Shown in pieces: positions 7,392-15,469 of a stretch of DNA of 23,291 nucleotides. Where the stretch lies: the NCBI GenBank assembly GCA_964461295.1, contig CAYWTX010000643.1:1-23291 (forward strand), read 5' to 3'. How positions within the stretch are numbered: position 1 is the first letter of the stretch; each line of letters starts with the position of its first letter. The DNA comes from CAYWTX01 sp964461295. GTDB lineage: Bacteria; Planctomycetota; Phycisphaerae; SM23-33. The notes beneath the pieces are model-generated. The model searched no databases, was not told where the DNA came from, and saw only the letters and a program-made list of their open reading frames with translations. The translations under genes and the position numbers were made by a program.

Positions 7392-8288
7392 GTGATTCGA
7401 TGGCGTCGTCGCCCGGTTCAGGCCGATAAACTTGCGGAGAGGAAGCAGGCGTTGGTCTACTCGCTTCTGTGCCGCTGGTGTCTGTTGATGTTCGCCGGGG
7501 CGACGATCGCCGCGGTGACATGGGCGTCGGCGCGGGCGACACTGGACATGCCCGACATCGTGCCCGCCGCACCCGTGCTCTCCGACGGCCTGTACAAGCC
7601 GCAGGAGAGCGACCCGCTGTACCTCTCGGGGTTGCTGGAGCCGCCCATGGTCGGCTCGGCCGGCGACGTGGCCATCATCTTCGACGCTCAGCGGCCCATT
7701 CGGCCGGTGATCGGCAGCGGCTCGACGTGCGTCGCCGCCGTCCACGGGTTGGCAGCGGGGCCCGACCTTCTCACGGTTGTCGGCGTGCCGTTCGGCCCGG
7801 CTGCCTTCCGGCGCGAAGACTGCCTGCTGGCGGGTGTGGGGGCCGCGAGGACCGTGTGTCTACTGGATGCGCGGATGGTGCTGTCGGCAGCGGAGAAGCA
7901 GAAGCAGACGCTGGACGACTGCCTGGGGGTGTTGGCGCGCCAGGGGCAGGTGGCGATTTTCCACCCGGGGCCGGGGGCCGACTGGCTGGTCGCCAGACGC
8001 GACCTGCGGCGGCTGTACCCGCTCCTGCCGCTTCTGTGCCAGCCGACGAAGGACGACCCGACGAAGGTGCTGCGGGTGGCGGGCTGGCATCTGGACCGCA
8101 AGGAACGCGCCGGCATGGTCGTGGTCACGTCGGACGTCTGGTTGGCCGGCGATGCCGTGAAGTACAAGTTTGTGACCCACCTGGTCGCGCCGCCCGAGCC
8201 GGCGTTCGCTCGCGAAGGGCGCCTGCACGTGCACGAGTCGCTGGCGAAGTTGAGGGATTCGCTGGCGGCGCGGGCAGCGGCGGAGTAG
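7392..8288 (+). CDS. Hypothetical membrane-anchored protein
   Basis: Not recognised. The 298-residue product has a basic N-terminus (IRWRRRPVQADK) and one hydrophobic segment at about residues 21-45, suggesting a single N-terminal anchor with the rest outside the cytoplasm. The middle has alternating hydrophobic strands typical of an alpha/beta fold (VAIIFDAQ, LLTVVGVPFG, TVCLLDARMVLS, QVAIFHPGPGADWLV) and a conserved-looking GWHLDRKERAGMVVVTSDVWL stretch. No catalytic motif was identified. The start is GTG, since no ATG lies upstream in frame; a later ATG within the hydrophobic segment would remove the anchor. Codon use matches its neighbours. It lies between the M48 protease and a secreted amidase on the same strand. 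Confidence 0.7.
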   Translation: MIRWRRRPVQADKLAERKQALVYSLLCRWCLLMFAGATIAAVTWASARATLDMPDIVPAAPVLSDGLYKPQESDPLYLSGLLEPPMVGSAGDVAIIFDAQRPIRPVIGSGSTCVAAVHGLAAGPDLLTVVGVPFGPAAFRREDCLLAGVGAARTVCLLDARMVLSAAEKQKQTLDDCLGVLARQGQVAIFHPGPGADWLVARRDLRRLYPLLPLLCQPTKDDPTKVLRVAGWHLDRKERAGMVVVTSDVWLAGDAVKYKFVTHLVAPPEPAFAREGRLHVHESLAKLRDSLAARAAAE

Positions 8289-8456
8289 GAAGGGCAGCCC
8301 AACCCCGACGAGGCCCGCGGGGGCCCGGTGGGGCAGGCAGCAGGCAGACCACCAGATTGCCTCACGGCAAGCCCTTGCCCGGGCCATTGGCAGGATGATG
8401 GCCGTTCCATGTTTGGGGGCTGGTAGCTGGCAACTGCTGGAAGTTGGGAGCTTTCT

Positions 8457-9101
8457 ATGCGGACAGGGATGTCGTCGGGCTTGCGGGCGGCGGTGTTGAT
8501 GGCGCTGGCCGCAGGATGTGACAGCGGCAGCATGGGTCCGATGTCGTGGGGCCGCTGGGGTTGCCGGCCGAGCGGGACGTTCGTGTCGGGCCCGCAGGAT
8601 GGAGTGGTGTCGCCCGCGCCGGCGTCGGGCGCGGCCCGCGAATGGCAGTACATCGTGGTTCACCACAGCGCCACGCCGACGGGCAACGCGGCCGAGTTCG
8701 ACCGCGAGCACCGCAGGAAGGGCTGGGACGAGCTTGGGTACCACTTCGTGATCGACAACGGCCTGGGCGGCCCGGACGGGCGAATTGAGACGGGCTCGCG
8801 CTGGACGGCGCAGAAACACGGCGCTCACACGGGCGGCACGCCGAACAACGAGTACAACGATCGCGGGATCGGCATCTGCCTGGTGGGCAACTTCGAGGAG
8901 ACGCGCCCCACGGCGGCCCAACTGGATTCGCTGCGCCGGCTGGTGCTGCACCTGGCGAGACTGTACGGCATTCCATCCAGCCATGTGATCGGCCACCGCG
9001 ACGCGCCGAACGCCAAGACGCTGTGCCCGGGGCGGTACATGGCGTCGCACTTGGGCGGCGCCCTGAGGCCGGCGGTTGCGCGGGCGGCGTGGGGATGGTA
9101 G
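8457..9101 (+). CDS. N-acetylmuramoyl-L-alanine amidase domain protein (amidase_2/PGRP), probable lipoprotein
   Basis: Predicted zinc amidase cleaving the MurNAc-L-Ala bond of peptidoglycan in the envelope. The 214-residue product begins with a short signal ending in LAAGC (Cys21), a slightly imperfect lipobox, then a Ser/Pro/Gly-rich linker to about residue 60. The domain starts at EWQYIVVHHSAT. Zinc ligands are visible: His69 in VVHHS, His180 in IGHRD and Cys190 in KTLCPGRY; Tyr95 in LGYHFVID matches the conserved active-site tyrosine of T7 lysozyme-type amidases. HGAHTGG and GIGICLVGNFE are also family motifs. The start has TTGGGAG 6 bases upstream. Cell-wall remodelling is the likely role; muropeptide recycling is an alternative. 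Confidence 0.9.
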   Translation: MRTGMSSGLRAAVLMALAAGCDSGSMGPMSWGRWGCRPSGTFVSGPQDGVVSPAPASGAAREWQYIVVHHSATPTGNAAEFDREHRRKGWDELGYHFVIDNGLGGPDGRIETGSRWTAQKHGAHTGGTPNNEYNDRGIGICLVGNFEETRPTAAQLDSLRRLVLHLARLYGIPSSHVIGHRDAPNAKTLCPGRYMASHLGGALRPAVARAAWGW

Positions 9102-9250
9102 CAGCCGGCGACCGGCAGTCGGGAGAACCCCGGAACCCGGGGCCCAGAACCCCGAACCCGGAACGAGACACAGAACACGACCTGGGGTGGTGCGGGGGAG
9201 GAGATGAAGCAGACAGCAACAGTTGGGGTGTGTGGCTTGGCGGCAGCCAA

Positions 9251-9278
9251 CGGGCTTCCGGCTACGGGCTTCCGGCTC
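9251..9278 (+). repeat. Tandem 14-base direct repeat
   Basis: Two adjacent copies of CGGGCTTCCGGCT followed by A or C, in the 265-base gap before eboE. The same gap has interleaved AACCCCGGAACCC-like repeats at about 9124-9163. No gene was seen in this gap. Confidence 0.6.
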
Positions 9279-9366
9279 CCGGCCACCCCATCGGGCTGTC
9301 GCCGGCAATGCCGGTTGCCGTAGAATGCCGGGCGATACGTTCCAAGGCGTTCGGGAGCCATCGAAC

Positions 9367-10560
9367 ATGCGTGTTCGCGATAACCCAGCCGTCCACCTCA
9401 CCTACTGCCTGAACATCCACCCCGGCGAGACGTGGGCGGAGAACTTCGCCGCCATTGGCGACAAGGCCCTGGCCGTGCGGGCCGCCGTCGCGCCGGGCAA
9501 GCCCTTCGGCCTGGGGCTGCGGCTCAGCGCCCGGGCGGCCGAGGAACTGGCCGACAAGGAACGCTTGGATGAGTTCCGGGGGTTCTTGAGCGATCATCAA
9601 CTGTACGTGTTCACGATCAACGGCTTCCCGTACGGGCAGTTCCACGGCTCGACCGTCAAAGAGAACGTCTACGCCCCGGACTGGCGGACGCGCGAGCGGC
9701 GCGACTACACGATGCGGCTGATCGATATCCTGGCCGAACTGCTGCCGCCTGACGTGTGCGGCAGCATTTCCACGGTGCCCGGCTCGTACAAGGCGTGGAT
9801 CACCAACCAGGAGCAGGGGCGTGAGATGGCGCGCCAGATCGCCTTCGCGGCCGCCCACGCCGGGCGGGTGTACCGCAGGACCGGGCGTGACATCTGCATC
9901 GCCCTCGAGCCGGAGCCCGACTGCCACGTCGAGACGACGCGCGAGGCGCTGCGGTTCTTCGTCAACCTGCGGTTCGGCATCCCGGTCGTCCGCGACCACC
10001 TCAAGTGCTCGGCCGACGAGGCCGCCGAAGTCCTCATGCGCCACGTCGGCGTCTGCCTCGACACGGCCCACGCGGCCGTCCAGTTCGAGGATCCCGCCGA
10101 GTCGCTGCGGCTGCTGCGCGAGGCGGGCATCCGCGTGGCGAAGGTGCAGCTTTCGGCCGCGCTGCGTGCGGAGGGACCGGAGCAGCCGCTGGAGCGGATG
10201 GGTGAGTTCGTCGACCCGGTGTACCTGCACCAGACGCGGATTCGCCACGCCGACGGCGCGGTGGAGGCGTTCGCCGATCTGCCGCAGGCGCTTGCGGCAC
10301 ACCGGCCGGCGGAAGGTCTGGCCGGCGACGACTGGCGGGTGCACTTCCATGTGCCGCTGTTCTGGCAAGGCGACGCCGCCCTGGGATCGACGGGCGAGTT
10401 GCTCACGCGGGAGTTCTGGCGGCAGGCGCTGGCGGCCACATCCAACCTGGAGATCGAGACCTACACGTTCAACGTTCTGCCCGACGACATCCGCCCCCGC
10501 GACGTGACCGAGAGCATCTCGCGGGAGTACGAGTGGGTCATGCAGAGAATCGCGGATTGA
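9367..10560 (+). CDS. eboE: EboE-like TIM-barrel protein (metabolite traffic protein family)
   Basis: A 397-residue protein of the xylose-isomerase-like TIM-barrel superfamily, recognised as EboE by its opening LTYCLNIHPGETWAENF, the GLGLRLSARAAEEL and FTINGFPYGQFHG motifs, and the later ALEPEPDCHVETT, GVCLDTAHAAVQFED, VHFHVPLFW and IETYTFNVLP segments. Known: eboE is one of the ebo genes first noted in cyanobacteria and algae, where the cluster is implicated in moving a precursor metabolite to the periplasm; its reaction is unknown. Here no other ebo gene is visible within 6 kb on either side. The start was chosen for GGGAG about 9 bases upstream and for agreement with the family N-terminus; the frame is open 48 codons further up through repeats. 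The stop overlaps a repeat unit (ATCGCGGATTG). Confidence 0.85.
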   Translation: MRVRDNPAVHLTYCLNIHPGETWAENFAAIGDKALAVRAAVAPGKPFGLGLRLSARAAEELADKERLDEFRGFLSDHQLYVFTINGFPYGQFHGSTVKENVYAPDWRTRERRDYTMRLIDILAELLPPDVCGSISTVPGSYKAWITNQEQGREMARQIAFAAAHAGRVYRRTGRDICIALEPEPDCHVETTREALRFFVNLRFGIPVVRDHLKCSADEAAEVLMRHVGVCLDTAHAAVQFEDPAESLRLLREAGIRVAKVQLSAALRAEGPEQPLERMGEFVDPVYLHQTRIRHADGAVEAFADLPQALAAHRPAEGLAGDDWRVHFHVPLFWQGDAALGSTGELLTREFWRQALAATSNLEIETYTFNVLPDDIRPRDVTESISREYEWVMQRIAD

Positions 10561-10694
10561 GGATCGCGGATTGCGGATTCCCTGGCAGGGAGTCTTGCCG
10601 CGAACGCGGACTTGCTCTGTTCGATGACCGCTCCAGAGAAGACCCTTGCCAACGGTGACCATCCGCCAACCAGTGAGTCCGCAATCCGCAATTC
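10548..10694. repeat. Repeat cluster and inverted repeat between convergent genes
   Basis: ATCGCGGATTG occurs at about 10549 and again at 10563. The core GCGGATTGCGGA (10567-10578) recurs inverted at 10678-10689, so the gap between convergent eboE and the DUF4328 gene is bounded by an inverted repeat with about 99 bases between the arms. The first unit supplies the last codons and stop of eboE. It could act as a bidirectional terminator or be a dispersed element. Confidence 0.55.
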
Positions 10695-11888
10695 CTACCG
10701 CCAGCTCGCCAGCCTTTGCGTCGCGGTGCTCATCTGGGCCAGCAGCCGACGGCGGCGAGACTGGTTGAACGACACGCTGCACACCAGGATCGACGTCACG
10801 ACCGCCACCGCGGCCGCGGCGCCGTCGCCGTACCTCGCAAACTCCATCGCGTCGGCCATGCCGCTCACCCCGGCCGCCGTCGCCATGCGGTAGCCGCCCA
10901 GCGCCAGCAGCACCACGGCCGCCAGCACCGACAGCCACCAGAACCCGACGATGGGCAGGCGAAGGCCGTTGGGCCGCTGCAGCTTGCCCGGGTCGCTGCC
11001 GTGCCACAACTCGCCCATGACGGCACAGGGCACGAACAGATTCACCAGCGGCGCCAGCCACACCGTCGCGGCCGCCAAAGGGCCGAATGACGTCGGCCCC
11101 GCCCCCAGCGCCGGCAGGTTGCCGTACGCCCGGAAGCACCAGAGCATCAGCGCCGCCAGCGCGACCGCCCCGGCCAGGCCCACCGGCAGCCGGTTGGCCA
11201 CGATGTCGGCGAGGCTGAACGTCAGGCCGTCGTAGCCCTCCATGGGCGGCGGCGGCGACCACTCCTCTAGTTCGGTAATGTCCGTGCCAATATGCCGCCG
11301 CACGTCGCCGAAGTCGACCTTCACGAACCCCTTCTGCTCCGGTTCGCCGTCGGAGCCGGGCACTACCACCGCCATCCCCTCGCGCTGCCGGCGGTCCATC
11401 CACTCCGCCATGCTCTTGAGCCTGGCCAGCCGGCCCGTCTGCCGCTTGGCCAGATGCTCCACCAGGATGTTCCGCGAGTAGTTGTGCTCGTGGATCGCCT
11501 CGTTCTGCACCGCCAGGGTCGACAGGGCCTGGCCGCTGCGGCTGTCGCAGGTCAGGGCGTATCCGCTCGCCAGCGAACAGGCCGTCAGCAGGATCAACGC
11601 CACCGCGGCAGGGCGCTCCAGCGGGCGGAACTCCCGCTCGGCGGTCAGCATCGGGCGCGCCAGCGCCTCGGGCCGACCGATCTCAACGCCCCCGCCGGCC
11701 AGCGAAGCCAGCGGGCCGACCTGCGCGGGTCCACCTGGTTCGGCCGGTTGGCCGTGGGCGGCCGGGAGCGGAGGAGCAAACTCGTCGACGCTGCGCCTGG
11801 GTTGCGGCGGCGTCTGCTCGGGCGGCAACCACTGCCCGAATTCGTCGGCCTCTTTGGGCCCGGTGTGGGGAATCGCCGGGGCCTGCAT
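10695..11888 (-). CDS. DUF4328-type membrane protein
   Basis: Integral membrane protein of unknown function, 397 residues. Seen: a soluble Pro-rich N-terminus (about residues 1-105, with PPEQTPPQPRR); a hydrophobic helix (AAVALILLTACSLASGYAL); a polar loop predicted to be extracytoplasmic with VDFGDVRRHIGTDITELEEW; then several helices. The stretch LWCFRAYGNLPAL...WLAPLVNLFVPCAVMGELWHGSDPGKL followed by VGFWWLSVLAAVVLLAL matches the DUF4328 pattern of an 'AYrNL', a 'PlvNLf.P' and a 'W' helix. The start MQAPAIPH has GGAG 7 bases upstream; the open frame goes 41 codons further into repeat-like DNA. It is convergent with eboE and downstream of the chaperonin operon, with a terminator candidate between. 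Confidence 0.75.
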   Translation of the reverse strand: MQAPAIPHTGPKEADEFGQWLPPEQTPPQPRRSVDEFAPPLPAAHGQPAEPGGPAQVGPLASLAGGGVEIGRPEALARPMLTAEREFRPLERPAAVALILLTACSLASGYALTCDSRSGQALSTLAVQNEAIHEHNYSRNILVEHLAKRQTGRLARLKSMAEWMDRRQREGMAVVVPGSDGEPEQKGFVKVDFGDVRRHIGTDITELEEWSPPPPMEGYDGLTFSLADIVANRLPVGLAGAVALAALMLWCFRAYGNLPALGAGPTSFGPLAAATVWLAPLVNLFVPCAVMGELWHGSDPGKLQRPNGLRLPIVGFWWLSVLAAVVLLALGGYRMATAAGVSGMADAMEFARYGDGAAAAVAVVTSILVCSVSFNQSRRRRLLAQMSTATQRLASWR

Positions 11889-12013
11889 GTGCAACTCCAA
11901 CGACAAGCGCAGGGCGAGGGAAACCGCCCCCGCCACGCCCGCCTGCCTAAGAGAACGTACGATACGAAGAAGCTTCCAGCCTCCAGTTGCCAGGCGCCGG
12001 CCAGTACACAAAG

Positions 12014-12046
12014 CGGCGGCCAGCGCCTCGGGGGCGCTGACCGCCG
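12014..12046 (-). terminator. Probable terminator of the groESL operon
   Basis: On the minus strand a 14-bp stem (CGGCGGTCAGCGCC / GGCGCTGGCCGCCG, one G-U pair) with the loop CCCGA is followed by CTTTGTGTA. It lies 62 bases past the groEL stop. The single mismatch on the plus strand becomes G-U on the minus strand, which fits use by the minus-strand transcript. A second weaker pairing (GAAGCGG/CCGCTTC) lies at 12071-12106, right after the stop. Confidence 0.55.
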
Positions 12047-12107
12047 TCGTGTTACGTTGACCAGGATCTGGAAGCGGACTGCAGGCCGCTGGAAACTGGC
12101 CGCTTCT

Positions 12108-13742
<1,635 letters not shown>

Positions 13743-13766
13743 GTTTGTCTTGCTCCCTTTATGGGT

Positions 13767-14051
13767 CTACCGACCCGTTGCCTTGAGAAAGTCGAGTATT
13801 TTGTATGCTAGGGATATCTGTTCTCGCACGTTCTCCAAAAGATCCTCACTGAGTCTAGACCCATGGAGTACGGCATGCCTTGCATCTATTCTCTCGCGCA
13901 ACCAGACCTCATCTATCGTGTAACCGTGGTCACGCTGGTATGCGTTCACAAAACGGAACCATCTGTCCATGTCACTTGGGTGATGGGTATGCCAAGTACT
14001 TGGCCCAACCCAAGCGTCTAAGGCACTGAGGGCGTTGGGCGACAATTTCAT
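13767..14051 (-). CDS. Small hypothetical protein encoded between groES and groEL
   Basis: Not recognised. 94 residues, soluble, probably mostly helical, with a Trp/His-rich N-terminal part (ALDAWVGPSTWHTHHPSDMDRWFRFVNAYQRDHGYTIDEVWLRERI) and a C-terminal helix (SEDLLENVREQISLAYKILDFLKA). The start is strongly supported: the groES stop TGA overlaps GAGGAGGG, which sits 6 bases before this ATG, so translation is probably coupled to groES. Its stop is 24 nt before groEL. Base composition is visibly lower in GC than both flanking genes, with AT-rich stretches such as GTATTTTGTATGC, which suggests it was acquired into the operon. A chaperonin cofactor or an unrelated hitch-hiking gene are both possible. 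Confidence 0.8.
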   Translation of the reverse strand: MKLSPNALSALDAWVGPSTWHTHHPSDMDRWFRFVNAYQRDHGYTIDEVWLRERIDARHAVLHGSRLSEDLLENVREQISLAYKILDFLKATGR

Positions 14052-14061
14052 GGAACCCTCC

Positions 14062-14364
14062 TCAGTCCAGGATCGCCAGGATGTCCGACTCGTCCATGAG
14101 CATGTACTCCTCGCCCTCGACCTTGATCTCGGTGCCGGCGTAGCTGGCGAAGATGACCTTGTCGCCCTTCTTCACCTGAAAAGCCGCCCGCTTGCCGTCG
14201 TCCAGCAACTTGCCGTCGCCAACGGCCACCACGGTCCCCTTCTGGGGCTTCTCCTTGGCCATGTCCGGCAGGACGATTCCGCCGCGGGTCTTCTCTTCCG
14301 CTTCCAGACGCTTGATCATGACCTTCTCGCCCAGCGGGCGAATCTTCGGTGAGCCCTTCGCCAT
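14062..14364 (-). CDS. groES: Co-chaperonin GroES
   Basis: Heptameric lid of the GroEL chamber. The 100-residue product has the family order KIRPLGEKVMIKRLEAEEKTRGGIVLPD (core strand, mobile loop, then hydrophobic GroEL-contact segment), GTVVAVGDGK, VKKGDKVIFASYAGTEIKVEGEEYMLMDESDILAIL. Length is standard. AAGGAG lies 8-9 bases before the ATG. It is the first gene of the groES-orf-groEL operon. The promoter was not identified with confidence; the upstream gap is occupied by dispersed repeats. Confidence 0.97.
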   Translation of the reverse strand: MAKGSPKIRPLGEKVMIKRLEAEEKTRGGIVLPDMAKEKPQKGTVVAVGDGKLLDDGKRAAFQVKKGDKVIFASYAGTEIKVEGEEYMLMDESDILAILD

Positions 14365-14435
14365 TTCCGATGCTCCTTCTCTCTAAGTTCGATGGCCTCT
14401 TACGCTATCGATGCCCTGTTGCCGTTCGCAGGAAG

Positions 14436-14566
14436 TCCACCACGAATTACACGAATGAACACGAGCTACACGAAAAGAGGAAGATTGCTATACGACTCCG
14501 GCTTTCGTGCAATTGCGTAATTCATGGACCACGTTCTCTCCCATACGCGCAATTCGTGGTCTCTTT
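14436..14566. repeat. Dispersed repeat with CACGAAT units and terminal inverted repeat
   Basis: Starts with ACCACGAATT (14439-14448), followed by several imperfect units of CACGAAT-type (about 14441-14476), and ends with the exact inverse AATTCGTGGT (14551-14560). It lies in the 241-base gap upstream of groES. Repeats of this type recur in intergenic DNA of planctomycetes and related phyla (recalled knowledge, not searched). Confidence 0.65.
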
Positions 14567-14605
14567 GTCTCACCAGCGGCTCGGCGCTCGCCCGCGGAAC
14601 ATCCC

Positions 14606-15025
14606 TCATTCCGCGGAGTCATTCCGCAGCGCCTCATCCAGCCGCCGCATCATGCGCTGAATCTGCCGCAGCAGCTCCTCCAACGCCAGCGGACGGACCA
14701 CCACGCTGAACGCCGCCAGCCGCAGCGCGCTCTCCATGTACAGCCGATCGCGCCGCGCCGTCACCACCACCACCGGGAACAGATCGTCCAGCCGCCGGAT
14801 CATCCGCAGCAGGCGAAGCGCGTCCACCTGCCAGTCCACGGCGTCGTCCAGCACGGCTGCGTCTACCTGCCGGCCCTGAACAACCCGCAACAACTCGGCG
14901 TCGTCTCGTACCTTGAGCGCCGTCAGGTACTGCGGACCGACGATCTGCTCCAGCGCCGGCAGCCAGCTTTCCGCCTCGCCGGTAACGGCCAAGTGCAGCG
15001 GCCGTCCAAGTTGAAGTCGCGTCAT
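14606..15025 (-). CDS. Degenerate response-regulator receiver domain protein
   Basis: A 139-residue stand-alone receiver-like domain. Seen: third strand and phosphosite region DAAVLDDAVDWQVDALRLLRMI (Asp60/61 at the acceptor position), fourth strand FPVVVVTARRD with the conserved Thr, and fifth strand FSVVVRPLALEELLRQIQ. Two canonical features are missing: the acidic pair after strand 1 (LHLAVTGEAESW instead of a DD pair) and the Lys before Pro, which is Arg here. It may therefore be a pseudo-receiver that does not signal by phosphorylation. The start MTRLQLG was chosen at the domain edge with GGGA nearby; MVMTRL two codons earlier is equally possible. No kinase is adjacent. Confidence 0.7.
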   Translation of the reverse strand: MTRLQLGRPLHLAVTGEAESWLPALEQIVGPQYLTALKVRDDAELLRVVQGRQVDAAVLDDAVDWQVDALRLLRMIRRLDDLFPVVVVTARRDRLYMESALRLAAFSVVVRPLALEELLRQIQRMMRRLDEALRNDSAE

Positions 15026-15469
15026 CACCATTCCCGCTCGCCTCACAAAACCTGGCGACCCGCGGACGGGAACAAGCGGGAAGCGCCGCCGAAACGCACT
15101 ATCCGCACCCCTCTCGCTGCAACCTTGGTGCCATGGCATCTAACCTGCTGTGAATAAGGCAATTGACTGTGGATGCCCCCGTCCTCCACCACGCCAAAGC
15201 CTGCCGGAACCGCCATCTGGCACCATCGGGGTCCACGCTTTTGGCAGACTCCCATCCCGATACCCAAGCCCTTGTTGCGCTGCATGTCTTCGCGGTGCCG
15301 GGACGAAGCAAGCCCTGTGGCGCCCTTGCTCAGCGCGAGGAACCGCCAGCGCGGGCGCACTTGCCCACGTCCCCTGGTCGGTCTACGTGATCTGCATTAC
15401 CGGTGGTACTTGCCCTTGCCTGCGAAGGGGATTCCCAGCGCGGCCCGCTGGGCTGGGCTGACGAGCCCC
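15026..15469. other. Gene-free stretch between receiver gene and PQQ-like gene
   Basis: 444 bases with no gene I can support. Open frames exist on both strands but none shows a family motif or a good ribosome-binding site. It holds a perfect palindrome (TGCCATGGCA at about 15129) and a hairpin near 15434-15452. The promoter of the receiver gene must lie here but was not pinned down. Confidence 0.5.
15434..15452 (-). terminator. Weak terminator candidate after the PQQ-like gene
   Basis: Perfect 7-bp stem CCCAGCG/CGCTGGG with a 5-base loop, 18 bases past the stop at 15470. No T-tract follows on the minus strand, so it is only a candidate. Confidence 0.3.

Noticed and set aside
14365..14440. 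CIRCE element or clear sigma-70 promoter upstream of groES.
   Set aside because: No TTAGCACTC-N9-GAGTGCTAA-like inverted repeat and no paired -35/-10 boxes with acceptable spacing were found.
14436..14566. CACGAAT repeat cluster considered as a CRISPR array.
   Set aside because: Units are about 10 bases, imperfect and without regular unique spacers; no cas genes are present.
15043..15390. Open frames on both strands in the gap before the PQQ-like gene.
   Set aside because: No family motif, no convincing ribosome-binding site, and they overlap one another on opposite strands.
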